A stretch of DNA of 64,000 bases from Aquabacter sp. L1I39. GTDB lineage: Bacteria; Pseudomonadota; Alphaproteobacteria; Rhizobiales; Xanthobacteraceae. The notes under the pieces were generated by a model. The model worked only from the letters and a program-made list of their open reading frames with translations, was not told the origin of the DNA and did no database searches. Numbering within the stretch: the first letter of the stretch is position 1; the number at the start of each line of letters is the position of its first letter. The position numbers and the translations under genes were made by a program. Positions 1-8,850 of this stretch are shown one piece after another. Where the stretch lies: assembly GCF_017742835.1 (NCBI RefSeq), contig NZ_CP072392.1, positions 263,559-327,558 of the forward strand. The letters run 5' to 3'.

Positions 1-1
1 G

Positions 2-229
2 CGGGTGTTCACGGACGCCGCCCTGGGTGAGGAGACCCGCATCCTCGCCGAGCGCCTCGCGGCGCTCGATCCGGCCGCCGCCTCCGCCATCAAGCGCCTG
101 GTGCACGCGGCTTGCGACGGACTGCTGGACGCCCAGCTCGACCTGGAGCGCGATCTTCAGGGGGAGTTGGGACGCCGGCCGCAGATGCAGGCCGCCATCG
201 CTGCCTTCTTCGCGCCCAAGACGGCCTGA
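2..229 (+). CDS. Enoyl-CoA hydratase/isomerase family protein, C-terminal end (cut by window start)
   Basis: Only about the last 75 residues are present, and the frame is open to the left edge, so the true start lies outside the window. The visible part is an Ala/Leu/Arg-rich helical tail with pattern ILAERLAALDP, then a stretch rich in alternating acidic and Leu residues, ending AAIAAFFAPKTA. This resembles the C-terminal helices of crotonase-fold enzymes, whose tails often read 'FFAPK' or similar after a run of E/R-rich helix. The catalytic oxyanion-hole region is not visible, so the family call is an inference from the tail alone. Confidence 0.5.
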   Translation, partial: RVFTDAALGEETRILAERLAALDPAAASAIKRLVHAACDGLLDAQLDLERDLQGELGRRPQMQAAIAAFFAPKTA

Positions 230-241
230 TCGACCCTGCCC

Positions 242-1555
242 CTATCCGCGCGCCGCCAGACGGCGCTGGCTGGCGGCCAGGGCAATCATGGCCAGGACCA
301 GCGGCACCAGGGCCAGCGCCAGAAGCGCGTTCCAGCCGAACGCGGAGAGCAAGCCTCCCGACAGGAAGGAGCCCACCGCCATGGTGCCAAACACGGCGAA
401 ATCATTGAAGGATTGAACGCGGGCCTTCTCTTCCGGCAGGTGGCAGTCCAGCACCATGGCGGAGGCGCCCACGAAGCCGAAATTCCAGCCGACGCCGAGC
501 AGGATCAGCATCGCCCAGAAGTGCCCGACCTCAATGCCGAACAGTCCAGCCACAGCGGCAAGGCCGATGAGGCCGAGCCCGGTCGCCACCACGCGGGAGG
601 CGCCGAAGCGGCTGATCAGACGGCCGGTCCAGAAGCTCGGCCCATACATGGCGATGACATGCCATTGCAGGCCGAGATTGGCGGCCTCCTGCGAGTGGCC
701 GCACAGCCGCATGGCGAGCGGTGCGGCGGTCATGAGGAAATTCATCAGGAGGTAGGAGACCACGCCGCAGGTGACCGCCAGGATGAAGCGCGGCTGCTGG
801 ATGATGACGCCCAGAGGGCGCCCGCCCGTGCGGTCCGCGGCACTGGGCAAGGGCAACTTGACCCCGATCAGCACGAGGGCGGACAGCGCCGCGGCCACAG
901 CCTGTCCGATATAGGTGGCCGCGAACAGATAAGGCGGCGACAGGTTCATCGTATAGGTGACGAGCTGCGGCCCCAATATGCCGGCGAACACCCCGCCCGC
1001 CATCACCGCCGACAGGGCACGGGGCCGTCGCTCGGGGGCCGCGCAGTCGGTGGCGGCGAAACGGAAGCTCAGCACGACTGCGCCATAGACGCCAGCAAAG
1101 AAGGTCGACAGGCAGAACAGCCAGAAGGATGCCTTCACGACGGCGAGGGACGCAATCAGCCCGGCAATGACCCCGCAGGCCGTCCCCAGCATGAACACCA
1201 GCCGGCGACCATGGCGTTGCGCGATGGCGCCCGCAGGCAAGGTGCAGAAGGCCATGCCCACGACAAAGATGGAAATGGGCAAAGTCGCAAGCGCGGCGCT
1301 GGGGGCCAGCATGTGCCCGACAATCGCGCCGGTGGCGAAGACGACGGTGGCGTTCATGCCCGCGAGAGCTTGGGCGATGGAGAGCCGCAGGACGTTGCCG
1401 CGCTCCAGGCGCAAGGCGTCCGACAGGTCCTGCCGGGGGGACAATGTGGTGCTCAAGCCTCTGATGACCTTCTCAAAAAGACGCTGCCCGCTGCGTTGTA
1501 TGCATGTGCCCCGGTCGCGGTGTTTTGTCGACCTCCTTCGCATGCCCTCGGCCAT
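242..1555 (-). CDS. Major facilitator superfamily (MFS) transporter
   Basis: A 437-residue polytopic membrane protein. About 12 hydrophobic segments are visible from roughly residue 50 to the end. Between segments 2 and 3 it has the MFS signature-like loop AQRHGRRLVF, a variant of the G-x-x-x-D-R-x-G-R-R loop. This architecture fits a proton-coupled efflux or uptake permease; the substrate cannot be read from sequence. The first 33 residues are Arg/His-rich and look non-native, so a TTG at 1456 is a plausible alternative start. The gene converges on the partial gene at the left edge. It stands alone, with an AT-rich stretch at about 1615-1645 upstream that could hold its promoter. Confidence 0.85.
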   Translation of the reverse strand: MAEGMRRRSTKHRDRGTCIQRSGQRLFEKVIRGLSTTLSPRQDLSDALRLERGNVLRLSIAQALAGMNATVVFATGAIVGHMLAPSAALATLPISIFVVGMAFCTLPAGAIAQRHGRRLVFMLGTACGVIAGLIASLAVVKASFWLFCLSTFFAGVYGAVVLSFRFAATDCAAPERRPRALSAVMAGGVFAGILGPQLVTYTMNLSPPYLFAATYIGQAVAAALSALVLIGVKLPLPSAADRTGGRPLGVIIQQPRFILAVTCGVVSYLLMNFLMTAAPLAMRLCGHSQEAANLGLQWHVIAMYGPSFWTGRLISRFGASRVVATGLGLIGLAAVAGLFGIEVGHFWAMLILLGVGWNFGFVGASAMVLDCHLPEEKARVQSFNDFAVFGTMAVGSFLSGGLLSAFGWNALLALALVPLVLAMIALAASQRRLAARG

Positions 1556-1684
1556 GTTCCGAGGGTGCGGAAGCAGACCGGGCCGGGTGCTCTGATGCCG
1601 GGCGGGTCCTGTGAAACAGTTTATATTACCTTGTTACCGTTGTTGGCGTGTGTCCCCATGGGGGGCGCGGCCTCCCGTTGGCGG

Positions 1685-2407
<723 letters not shown>

Positions 2408-2417
2408 GGCCACCCCC

Positions 2418-4397
2418 TCATTCCGCGGCCAGGGCGGCGCCGCCCAGATAGGCCTCGATGACCCGTTCGTCGGCCTGCACCTCGGCCGGCCGGCCTTCGG
2501 CAATCTTCTGGCCGAAGTCCAGCACGCTCACCATGTCGCAGACCCCCATGACCACATCCATGTGATGCTCGATGAGCACGATGGTGATGCCTGCGTCGCG
2601 CACCTTGCGGATGATCTCCATGAGCACGCGGATGTCGGGCGCGGTGAGGCCGGCGGCGGGCTCGTCCAGCAGCAGGAGCTGCGGGTCCAGCGCCAGCGCG
2701 CGGGCGATTTCCAGCAGGCGCTGCTTGCCATAGGGCAGGTTGCGCGCCTCCTCATTGGCGAGGTCCTGAAGGCCCACGAAGGCGAGCAGCCCCATGGCCC
2801 GCTCGCGCGCCGCCCGCTCTTCCCGGCGGATGCGGGGCAGGCCAAGGGCCACCTCCAGGAAGGTCGCCCGATAGGTGTGGTGGAGGCCCACCAGCACGTT
2901 CTCGATCAGCGTCAGCTCGCCGAAGAGCTGCACGTTCTGGAAGGTGCGGGCGATGCCGTCGGTGGCGATGGCCGCCGACTTGCGGCCGGCAATGTCCTGT
3001 CCCTTGAAGCGGATGGCGCCGCCGGTGGGCACATAGATGCCGGTGAGCACGTTCATCATGGTGCTCTTGCCCGAGCCGTTCGGACCGATGAGGCCGTGGA
3101 TGGTGCCCGGCTTCACGGCGATGGACACCCGGTCCAGCGCCCGAAGGCCCCCGAACTGCATGACCACCCCGTCCGTCTCCAGGAGCACGCCGGGTCCGGA
3201 CGCGCCGGCGGTGGTGACCGCCGTCTTGGCGGCGGTGGCGTCGATCACCGCATGGGCATGGAACAACCGCGGCCAGAGCTTGATGGCCGTGCGCTTGAGG
3301 AAGCCCACAATGCCTTCGGGCAAATAATAGACCACGAACAGGATCATCATACCGAAGACGGTGAGCTTGTAGTCGGTGATCTTCTCCAGCATCAGCGAGA
3401 AGATGAAGAAGCCGATGCATAGCGCCACGGGGATGGCATTCTTCAGCCGCCGGTCCGGCTCGGCGAAGAAGGCGCGGATTCCGGCAATCACGGCGATCAC
3501 CGCCACGAGCCCCGCGATCTGGCGGAACAGGTTGATGTCCGCCAGCAGGTTGGGCAGGAAGACGATGATGACCGCGCCGAGGATCGGCCCCAGGCGCGAC
3601 TTGCGCCCGCCCACCGTCACCGCCAGCAGGAACTGGACGGAGAGCTCGAAACCGAAATTGTTCGGCGCGATATATTGCTCCGAATAGGCAAAGAGCACCC
3701 CGGCAAGCCCCGCAAAGCCCGCGCTCACCACGAAGGCCAGCACCTTGTGCTTGTAGACGCTCACCCCCATGCAGTCCGAGGCGATGGGGCTGTCGCGCAG
3801 CGCCTCGAAGGCGCGCCCGAGGTGCGAGGCGAGGATGCGGTTGATGACCACCAGTGCCAGCACCAAGGCGATGGCGCAGATGTAGTAATATTCCACTTCC
3901 TTCATGCGCTTCAGCGACATGTCGAACAGCGGAATGGTGCTGCCCCAGTCCCGCAGGTCCAGGAAGAGCGGCGTCGACAGCTTGATGCCCAGCGGCCCGT
4001 TGGTGAGATCGCTCATCTCATTGATGAGGATTTGCACAATGGTGCCAAAGGCGAGCGTCACCATGGCGAGGTAAGGCCCGTTCACGCGCAGCGCCGGGAA
4101 GGCCAGGATGACGCCGAACAGGGCAGCCATGATGACGCCCAGCGGCAAGGCCGGCCAGAAGCCGATCCCGAAATGCATGGACAGCACGCCGGCCGTATAG
4201 GCGCCGATGCCGAACAGCGCCGCATGGCCGATGGAGACTTCGCCCGTATAGCCAAACACCACGTCGAGGCCGAGCAGCAGGATGGCATAGATGGCGATGG
4301 TCACCATCAGGTGCAGGTAATAGGGGCTTGTCACCGCGAAGGGCAGGACGAGCAGGACAGCAAGGCCGAGAACGGCGCCGGCAAGTTTCAGCGGCAT
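2418..4397 (-). CDS. Fused branched-chain amino-acid ABC permease LivM and ATPase LivG
   Basis: A single 659-residue chain. Residues 1 to about 370 form a LivM-type permease with about nine membrane segments and the typical VFGYTGEVSIGHAAL motif near residues 47-61. After a short linker (about 375-403) a complete LivG ATPase follows: Walker A GPNGSGKST at 438-446, the LivG-type signature LPYGKQRLLEIARAL, and Walker B LLLLDEPAAGL. In most bacteria these are two genes. Here no stop or frameshift separates them. It lies 4 bp after livH and 10 bp before livF, within one minus-strand operon. The fusion fixes permease and ATPase stoichiometry. Confidence 0.95.
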   Translation of the reverse strand: MPLKLAGAVLGLAVLLVLPFAVTSPYYLHLMVTIAIYAILLLGLDVVFGYTGEVSIGHAALFGIGAYTAGVLSMHFGIGFWPALPLGVIMAALFGVILAFPALRVNGPYLAMVTLAFGTIVQILINEMSDLTNGPLGIKLSTPLFLDLRDWGSTIPLFDMSLKRMKEVEYYYICAIALVLALVVINRILASHLGRAFEALRDSPIASDCMGVSVYKHKVLAFVVSAGFAGLAGVLFAYSEQYIAPNNFGFELSVQFLLAVTVGGRKSRLGPILGAVIIVFLPNLLADINLFRQIAGLVAVIAVIAGIRAFFAEPDRRLKNAIPVALCIGFFIFSLMLEKITDYKLTVFGMMILFVVYYLPEGIVGFLKRTAIKLWPRLFHAHAVIDATAAKTAVTTAGASGPGVLLETDGVVMQFGGLRALDRVSIAVKPGTIHGLIGPNGSGKSTMMNVLTGIYVPTGGAIRFKGQDIAGRKSAAIATDGIARTFQNVQLFGELTLIENVLVGLHHTYRATFLEVALGLPRIRREERAARERAMGLLAFVGLQDLANEEARNLPYGKQRLLEIARALALDPQLLLLDEPAAGLTAPDIRVLMEIIRKVRDAGITIVLIEHHMDVVMGVCDMVSVLDFGQKIAEGRPAEVQADERVIEAYLGGAALAAE

Positions 4398-4401
4398 CGG
4401 C

Positions 4402-5301
4402 TCAGACCTTCTTGATGGCAGCGCGGCCGAACAGGCCGGACGGCTTCAGGGACAGGACGAGGAGCAGGAGGACGAGGCCGGGCACGTCCTTGTAGCCGGT
4501 GGAAATGTAGTAGCCGGTCAGCGTCTCGGTGATACCGAGGATAAGACCGCCCACGATCACGCCCATGCCGCTGGACAGGCCGCCAATGATGGCCACCGCA
4601 AAGGCCTTCAGCCCCAGCGCCGCGCCCATGGTGGCCCCGGTGAGCGTCACCGGGGCGATGAGCACGCCGGCCAGCGCCGCGGTGGTGGAGGAGAGCGCGT
4701 AGGAGAAGGTGATGACGCGGCGCGTATTGATGCCCATCAGGTCGGCCGCGTCCTTGTCATTGGCGGTGGCGACCACGGCCTTGCCGTAGATGGTGCGGCG
4801 GTTGAACACCTCCACCGCCAGCATCATGGCCAGCGCGCCGAGCACGATGGCGATCTCCATGGGCTGTACGCGGATGGGGCCGATGTTCAGCGCCGCCTCG
4901 GGCAGGGGGGAGGGAAAGCGCAGCGCGTCGCGGCCCCAGATGTTCTCGGCCAAATTGCGGAAGATGATGCCGAGCGCGATGGTGGCCATGATCCAGCCCG
5001 CCTCGGACTTCGCCTCCACGGCGCGTCGCACGCCCAGCCACTCCACCACCGTGCCTTGGGCCATGCCGAAGACGAACACCACCGGTAGCATGAGCAGATA
5101 GGCGAGCCAGTTGCCCAGCGCCTGACCGATGAGGAAATTGATGGTGGTGAGCCCCACCAGGGCCCCCAGCATCAGCGCCTCGCCCTGGCCGAAATTCAGC
5201 GTCTTGGAGGTGACGAAGGTGAGCTGGTAGCTGAAGGCGATGACGCCATAGATCATGCCGACGGCGATGCCGCTGACGACGAGCTGCAACAGGATGTTCA
5301 T
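4402..5301 (-). CDS. livH: Branched-chain amino-acid ABC transporter permease LivH
   Basis: A 299-residue integral membrane protein with about eight hydrophobic segments. The LivH/LivM-family motif near the N terminus is LNFGQGEALMLGA (LNFGQGE variant of LNFAQGE), and TNDKDAADLMGI is the conserved cytoplasmic EAA-like loop. It pairs with the LivM half of the downstream fusion to form the channel. It follows the binding-protein gene after a 209-bp gap that contains two strong stem-loops. Its stop is 4 bp before the fusion gene, so the two are probably translationally linked. Confidence 0.95.
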   Translation of the reverse strand: MNILLQLVVSGIAVGMIYGVIAFSYQLTFVTSKTLNFGQGEALMLGALVGLTTINFLIGQALGNWLAYLLMLPVVFVFGMAQGTVVEWLGVRRAVEAKSEAGWIMATIALGIIFRNLAENIWGRDALRFPSPLPEAALNIGPIRVQPMEIAIVLGALAMMLAVEVFNRRTIYGKAVVATANDKDAADLMGINTRRVITFSYALSSTTAALAGVLIAPVTLTGATMGAALGLKAFAVAIIGGLSSGMGVIVGGLILGITETLTGYYISTGYKDVPGLVLLLLVLSLKPSGLFGRAAIKKV

Positions 5302-5390
5302 GGCCGGTCCCGAAGGCGAGGAGCGGGCCCGCGCGCGGCGCGGGAGGGAAAGGTCGCGTTCTGAAAGGGTCGCGTTCCGAAGAAGTGGTG

Positions 5391-5408
5391 GCCGGGCGTG
5401 GCCCGGCC
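5391..5408. repeat. GC-rich palindrome in livJ-livH gap
   Basis: A GC-rich inverted repeat (GGCCGGGC against GCCCGGCC) lies 37 bp from the 9-bp stem-loop at 5445-5467. Together they look like a REP-type intergenic palindromic element rather than a gene-specific operator. No coding potential is seen. Confidence 0.4.
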
Positions 5409-5444
5409 CATCCCCGAACTGCGTCGGGTGGAGCTAAGGCGTCT

Positions 5445-5467
5445 GTGCCCGGGACAGGCCCGGGCAC
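5445..5467. repeat. 9-bp stem-loop between livJ and livH
   Basis: GTGCCCGGG and its exact complement CCCGGGCAC are separated by five bases (ACAGG). Together with the second hairpin at 5483-5503 it lies in the transcript between the binding-protein gene and the permease gene. There such structures commonly protect the upstream mRNA from 3' decay. Confidence 0.55.
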
Positions 5468-5482
5468 CCTTGGCGCATGCAA

Positions 5483-5503
5483 GGCGGGCCGCGATGGCCC
5501 GCC
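5483..5503 (-). terminator. Stem-loop just after the binding-protein stop (attenuator or mRNA stabiliser)
   Basis: GGCGGGCC and GGCCCGCC form a perfect 8-bp stem with a 5-nt loop a few bases beyond the livJ-type stop codon at 5511. No U-tract follows, so full rho-independent termination is unlikely. Partial read-through would give more binding protein than permease, a known arrangement in binding-protein ABC operons. Confidence 0.5.
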
Positions 5504-5510
5504 CGCAGGC

Positions 5511-6719
5511 TCAGTTGGTGGCGGGCTTCACCCGCACCGCCTTGTCGCCGGCAATGTCTTCGGGATGGGCGGCCACCACGCGGCCCCCCTTCACCACGCC
5601 GAACACCGGGATGTTGGACGTGATGGCCTCATGGTCGGTGGCGCTGAAGGGCTTGTCATAGATGGTGACGACGCCTTCCACCTTGGTCTTCAGGTTTTCC
5701 AGTGCCTCGCGCACCTTCTTGCCGTCGGTGGAGCCGGCCTGGGTGATGGCGGCGGCCAGCAGATAGACCGAGTCATAGCCCTGCGCGGCGGAGACCGGGG
5801 AGGGGATGCGGTCCACCTTGTAGGCGGCCTGATAGGCGTCGATGAAGGCCTTCCGCTTCGGGGTATCACCCAGCTGGATGAAGGTCTGGGGCATCATCGC
5901 GCCCTCGCCATTGGCGCCGGCCGTGTCGATGAAGCTGGCCATGGACAGGGTCCAGGACCCGATCATGGGCACCTTCCAGCCGAGCTTGGCCATGCCGTTG
6001 GCGATCTGCGCCAGTTCCGGGCCGATGGCATAGGTCAGGATCACGTCGGCGCCGGCTTCCTTGGCGCGCAGCAGCTGCGCGGTCATGTCGGTGTCGCCGA
6101 TGTTGAACTTCTCGGTGGCCACCGGCTTGATGCCCATGGTGGCCAGCGCCTTTTCCAGGTCCTGGCGACCGAGCTGGCCGTAATTGGTGCTGTCGGCGAG
6201 GATGGCCGGCTTCTTGAAGCCCTGCCGCTTCACCGCTTCCTCGGCGATCATGGCGCTCTGGATGGTGTCATTGGCAGAGGTGCGGAAGATGTAGTTCGCC
6301 TTGTCCTTCGGCGGCAGGAACTGCTGGGTGATGGCGGTGCCGGTGGCGACGTTGTTGATGACCGGAATCTCGGCTTCCTGATAGAAGCGCTGCGAGGCGA
6401 GCGCGACGCCGGTATTGATGAAGCCGAGGGTGGCGATCACCTCTTCCTTGTTGATCAGCTCCTGGGCGATCTGGACGCTGACCTCGTTCTTGGCCTCGTC
6501 GTCCCGCTCCACGAGCACGAGGGGGCGGCCGAGAACGCCGCCATTCTTGTTGATCTCCGCCACCGCCAGCTTCACGCCGTCGCGCATGGAGACGCCCATG
6601 GACGAGGAGCCGCCGGTAAAGGGGCCGGAGAGACCGATCTTGATGGGGTCGGCCGCAATCGCGGCGCCGGCCATAGCAAAGCTCACGGCGGCCGCCGTGA
6701 GGATCCACTTCAGTCGCAT
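5511..6719 (-). CDS. Branched-chain amino-acid ABC transporter, periplasmic binding protein
   Basis: A 402-residue exported binding protein of the LivJ/LivK (Peripla_BP_6) family. A signal peptide is clear: MRLK, a hydrophobic run, then cleavage near AIA-ADP (about residue 22). The mature start PIKIGLSGPFTGGSSSMG is the usual ligand-pocket beginning, and the two-lobed fold is supported by evenly spread alpha/beta patterns such as VVTIYDKPFSATDHE. The start at 6719 is preceded by GGGAGTG four bases upstream. It heads the operon with livH, the livM-livG fusion and livF. The exact ligand (Leu/Ile/Val, an amide or an aromatic acid) cannot be told. Confidence 0.93.
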   Translation of the reverse strand: MRLKWILTAAAVSFAMAGAAIAADPIKIGLSGPFTGGSSSMGVSMRDGVKLAVAEINKNGGVLGRPLVLVERDDEAKNEVSVQIAQELINKEEVIATLGFINTGVALASQRFYQEAEIPVINNVATGTAITQQFLPPKDKANYIFRTSANDTIQSAMIAEEAVKRQGFKKPAILADSTNYGQLGRQDLEKALATMGIKPVATEKFNIGDTDMTAQLLRAKEAGADVILTYAIGPELAQIANGMAKLGWKVPMIGSWTLSMASFIDTAGANGEGAMMPQTFIQLGDTPKRKAFIDAYQAAYKVDRIPSPVSAAQGYDSVYLLAAAITQAGSTDGKKVREALENLKTKVEGVVTIYDKPFSATDHEAITSNIPVFGVVKGGRVVAAHPEDIAGDKAVRVKPATN

Positions 6720-7231
6720 GTTTCACTCCCTAGGGGTGCCTGATTTTTTGGCATCATTGTCGGGACGTCTCTTTTGAGCGTCCGCGCTTCAATCGTTTAA
6801 AGTAATCACTCCCGGTGCGCCAGTTCAACCTTGGCGTGATTACCTTAGGTAAGGCGCTTTTATTGAAGCGCGACGGCGCGGGCGCTGGACGCGATCCCGG
6901 CGCACGTTTGTCGAACGCGCCTATGGAACGCGTTCAAATAAATGGCTCCCGATGCCTCGCCCCGCCCTCTGCACCGTTGAGCTGATCGACATGCGCGCCC
7001 GGATGCTCCTGGAAACGGCTGGGATCGTGGCCACGAAGGCGATAGGGAGCTCTCCATGCGCCGCTTCTGGTTCGGCGGGGCATCAAGGCCGTTTCGAGGC
7101 CTGCTGAGCTGAGCCTGATAGGTAAAGGGGCCCCGCTTGCTTTCTAAATTTGCGTCAGCCGCCAGTGTATGGGGGCGGGTTCTGTGATGGCTCGACCGTG
7201 AGTTTAGTAATTGTTTGTTCTTGCACATGCC
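6720..7231. other. 512-bp non-coding stretch between the liv operon and the GntR gene
   Basis: I see no convincing gene here. It holds the presumed promoter of the liv operon on the minus strand: TTGAAC, about 17 bases, then TTACTT, at roughly 6800-6830. It also holds the inverted repeat at 6840-6852 and a 6-bp hairpin around 6854-6875. A 122-codon open frame on the minus strand has no start signal and no family resemblance, so it is not called. Confidence 0.5.
6840..6852. promoter_or_regulatory. Inverted repeat upstream of the liv operon promoter
   Basis: TTACC and GGTAA are separated by three bases, about 120 bp upstream of the binding-protein start and just upstream of the presumed -35 box. 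This is a possible regulator site. No cognate regulator is identifiable. Confidence 0.3.
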
Positions 7232-7906
7232 TCATTTTCCAAGGCTTTCGACAAGCAGATCGCCCGTGGCAAGGATGTGGATGCGCAGCGCGTCACAGGC
7301 GCGTTCAATGTCTCTCATCTCGCAGCGCTGCAATATTTCGCGATGCTCGATTTGTGACTGCTCGGAGTGATGGGTCTCCTCCCACGTGAAGCGCAGGTAT
7401 CTCTCGAAATTCAGTCTCAAATTGCTGATGAGCTCGAGGGTGCGCTCCTTGCGGGCGGGCGCGTAGAGAAGCTCATGAAACCGGGCATTCAGGAGGATCC
7501 TGGCGTCGACGGTGTCGGCCGCGTCGAGCTTGTCCAAAGTGCGTCCGCACTGCTGAAAGTCCGAGCGGACCATGTTCGGGATCGACCATCGCAGCGCCTG
7601 GCATTCCAGGAGGGCGCGCAATTGGGTGATTTCCCAGGCTTCGTCGGCGCTCAGCTTGGCCACGCTGACCCCGCGTCGCGGCTCCGCCTTCAGGAAGCCT
7701 TCGGCGGTGAGTTGGCGGAACGCTTCGCGCACGATCATTTGGCTGACGCCATACTGCGTGGCCAGGGCGTCCTGCCGGAGCCGTTCTCCGCCCTGGAGCC
7801 GATTGTGCATGATCGCATTGCGCAGTTCATCGCACACGATGGCGGAGGCCGTACGGTTGAGCGCCGGCGGCTCGTGACTTCTTTCTGTCTCGTCGAGATC
7901 GACCAT
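7232..7906 (-). CDS. GntR-family regulator with FCD ligand domain
   Basis: A 224-residue regulator of the FadR (FCD) subfamily. The N-terminal winged helix-turn-helix spans about residues 15-80 (ALATQYGVSQMIVREAFRQL, then EGFLKAEPRRGVSV for the wing). The all-helical FCD domain follows with metal/ligand-binding pattern residues (ARFHELLYAPA and IEHREILQ, both with conserved His). The frame is open 20 codons further up, but ATG 7906 has AGAAGG just upstream and removes an Arg-rich non-family head. It is divergent from the amino-acid uptake/catabolism operon starting at 8117, which it very probably controls through the palindrome at 8076-8096. FCD regulators usually bind carboxylates or amino acids. 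Confidence 0.93.
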   Translation of the reverse strand: MVDLDETERSHEPPALNRTASAIVCDELRNAIMHNRLQGGERLRQDALATQYGVSQMIVREAFRQLTAEGFLKAEPRRGVSVAKLSADEAWEITQLRALLECQALRWSIPNMVRSDFQQCGRTLDKLDAADTVDARILLNARFHELLYAPARKERTLELISNLRLNFERYLRFTWEETHHSEQSQIEHREILQRCEMRDIERACDALRIHILATGDLLVESLGK

Positions 7907-8051
7907 CACGCCTTCTTTCAAGCGATAGTTGCGCGCGTCCGCCCGCGGGGCGCGCGGCTTGTGCATAGGTGACTGATAGCGCCGGATCGATCGCGGCGAA
8001 AGTCTCGTAACCCGGTTCCACGCCTCTGCAGCGCTCTATCATCCTGTGCGC

Positions 8052-8080
8052 TTGACGGGCATTGGTCCGTGTCGTAATTA
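8052..8080 (+). promoter_or_regulatory. Sigma-70-type promoter of the amino-acid operon
   Basis: TTGACG at 8052-8057 and TAATTA at 8075-8080 are separated by 17 bp. This places transcription start near 8087 and gives a roughly 30-nt leader before the ATG at 8117. The -10 box is inside the left arm of the palindrome 8076-8096. Confidence 0.6.
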
Positions 8081-8096
8081 GCGATTATCGCTAATT
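8076..8096. promoter_or_regulatory. Perfect 21-bp palindromic operator, probable GntR/FCD binding site
   Basis: AATTAGCGAT is followed by one T and then its exact reverse complement, giving 10-bp arms with no mismatch. It covers the -10 box and the presumed transcription start of the operon beginning at 8117, and lies in the divergent region shared with the GntR gene. A dimeric repressor bound here would block RNA polymerase. Confidence 0.7.
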
Positions 8097-8116
8097 TAGA
8101 CGGACAGCCTCTCTCC

Positions 8117-8821
8117 ATGATCCGCCTCGCCGACTTTGATGCCGTGACCTTCGACGTCTATGGCACCCTTATTGATTGGGAGCCCTCCATCGCTGCGTTT
8201 CTCGGCCGCTGGGCCGGGCAGTCCGGTGTCGTCGCCAGCGATGAGGAGCTCATCATGGCGTTTGATCGCGCCCGGGCGGAAATCCAGAAAGAGCGGCCTG
8301 CCCATCTCTATCCCGACGTTCTGCGCCGCTGCTTCGACCGCATCGCGCTTGAGCTGAAACTGCCTGTCGACGCGGACCTGCGTGAGGCCTTCGCTGCCAC
8401 GCCCCATCACTGGCCGGCTTATTCCGACGTCCCGGCGGGCCTGAAGGCGCTGCAGGCGCGCGCGAAGATCGGCGCCCTCTCCAATATCGATAATTCGTCC
8501 CTCGCCTCCTCCTGCGCCAAGATGAATATCGCCTTCGACATCGTGGTCACCGCCGAGCGCGTGGGCGCCTACAAGCCGAGCCCGGATCATTTCGAGACCG
8601 CGCTCGCCGACCTCTCCGCGCAGGGCATCCCACCCGCGCGCATCCTCCATGTGGGCCAGAGCCTGCGCGCGGACATCACGCCCGCAAACCGCCTCGGCCT
8701 CACCTGCGTCTGGATCAACCGGCCCGACCGCCTGCTCGGCCTTTCCGGCGAGGGGGCGGCCGAGGCGCGGCCGGACCTCACCGTCTCAAGCCTTGCGGAA
8801 ATGCTCGAAGCCATCGGCTGA
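8117..8821 (+). CDS. HAD-superfamily hydrolase, haloacid dehalogenase type II-like
   Basis: A 234-residue HAD hydrolase. Motif I is FDVYGTLIDWE (nucleophile Asp in FDVYGT), motif II is the Ser/Asn region ALSNID, motif III is the Lys in YKPSPDHF, and motif IV is in HVGQSLRADI. The cap position and the FDVYGTL signature resemble L-2-haloacid dehalogenases (type II). Many such proteins act on phosphorylated or unknown substrates, so the substrate is open. It is the first gene of the GntR-controlled operon and is followed 29 bp later by the binding-protein gene. No strong Shine-Dalgarno is seen; the leader is short. Confidence 0.85.
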   Translation: MIRLADFDAVTFDVYGTLIDWEPSIAAFLGRWAGQSGVVASDEELIMAFDRARAEIQKERPAHLYPDVLRRCFDRIALELKLPVDADLREAFAATPHHWPAYSDVPAGLKALQARAKIGALSNIDNSSLASSCAKMNIAFDIVVTAERVGAYKPSPDHFETALADLSAQGIPPARILHVGQSLRADITPANRLGLTCVWINRPDRLLGLSGEGAAEARPDLTVSSLAEMLEAIG

Positions 8822-8850
8822 ACGTCCACACAAAAACCAGAGGGGACATC

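Noticed and set aside
6860..7228. 122-codon open frame in the gap before the GntR gene
   Set aside because: No ribosome-binding site, no family resemblance and random-looking composition.
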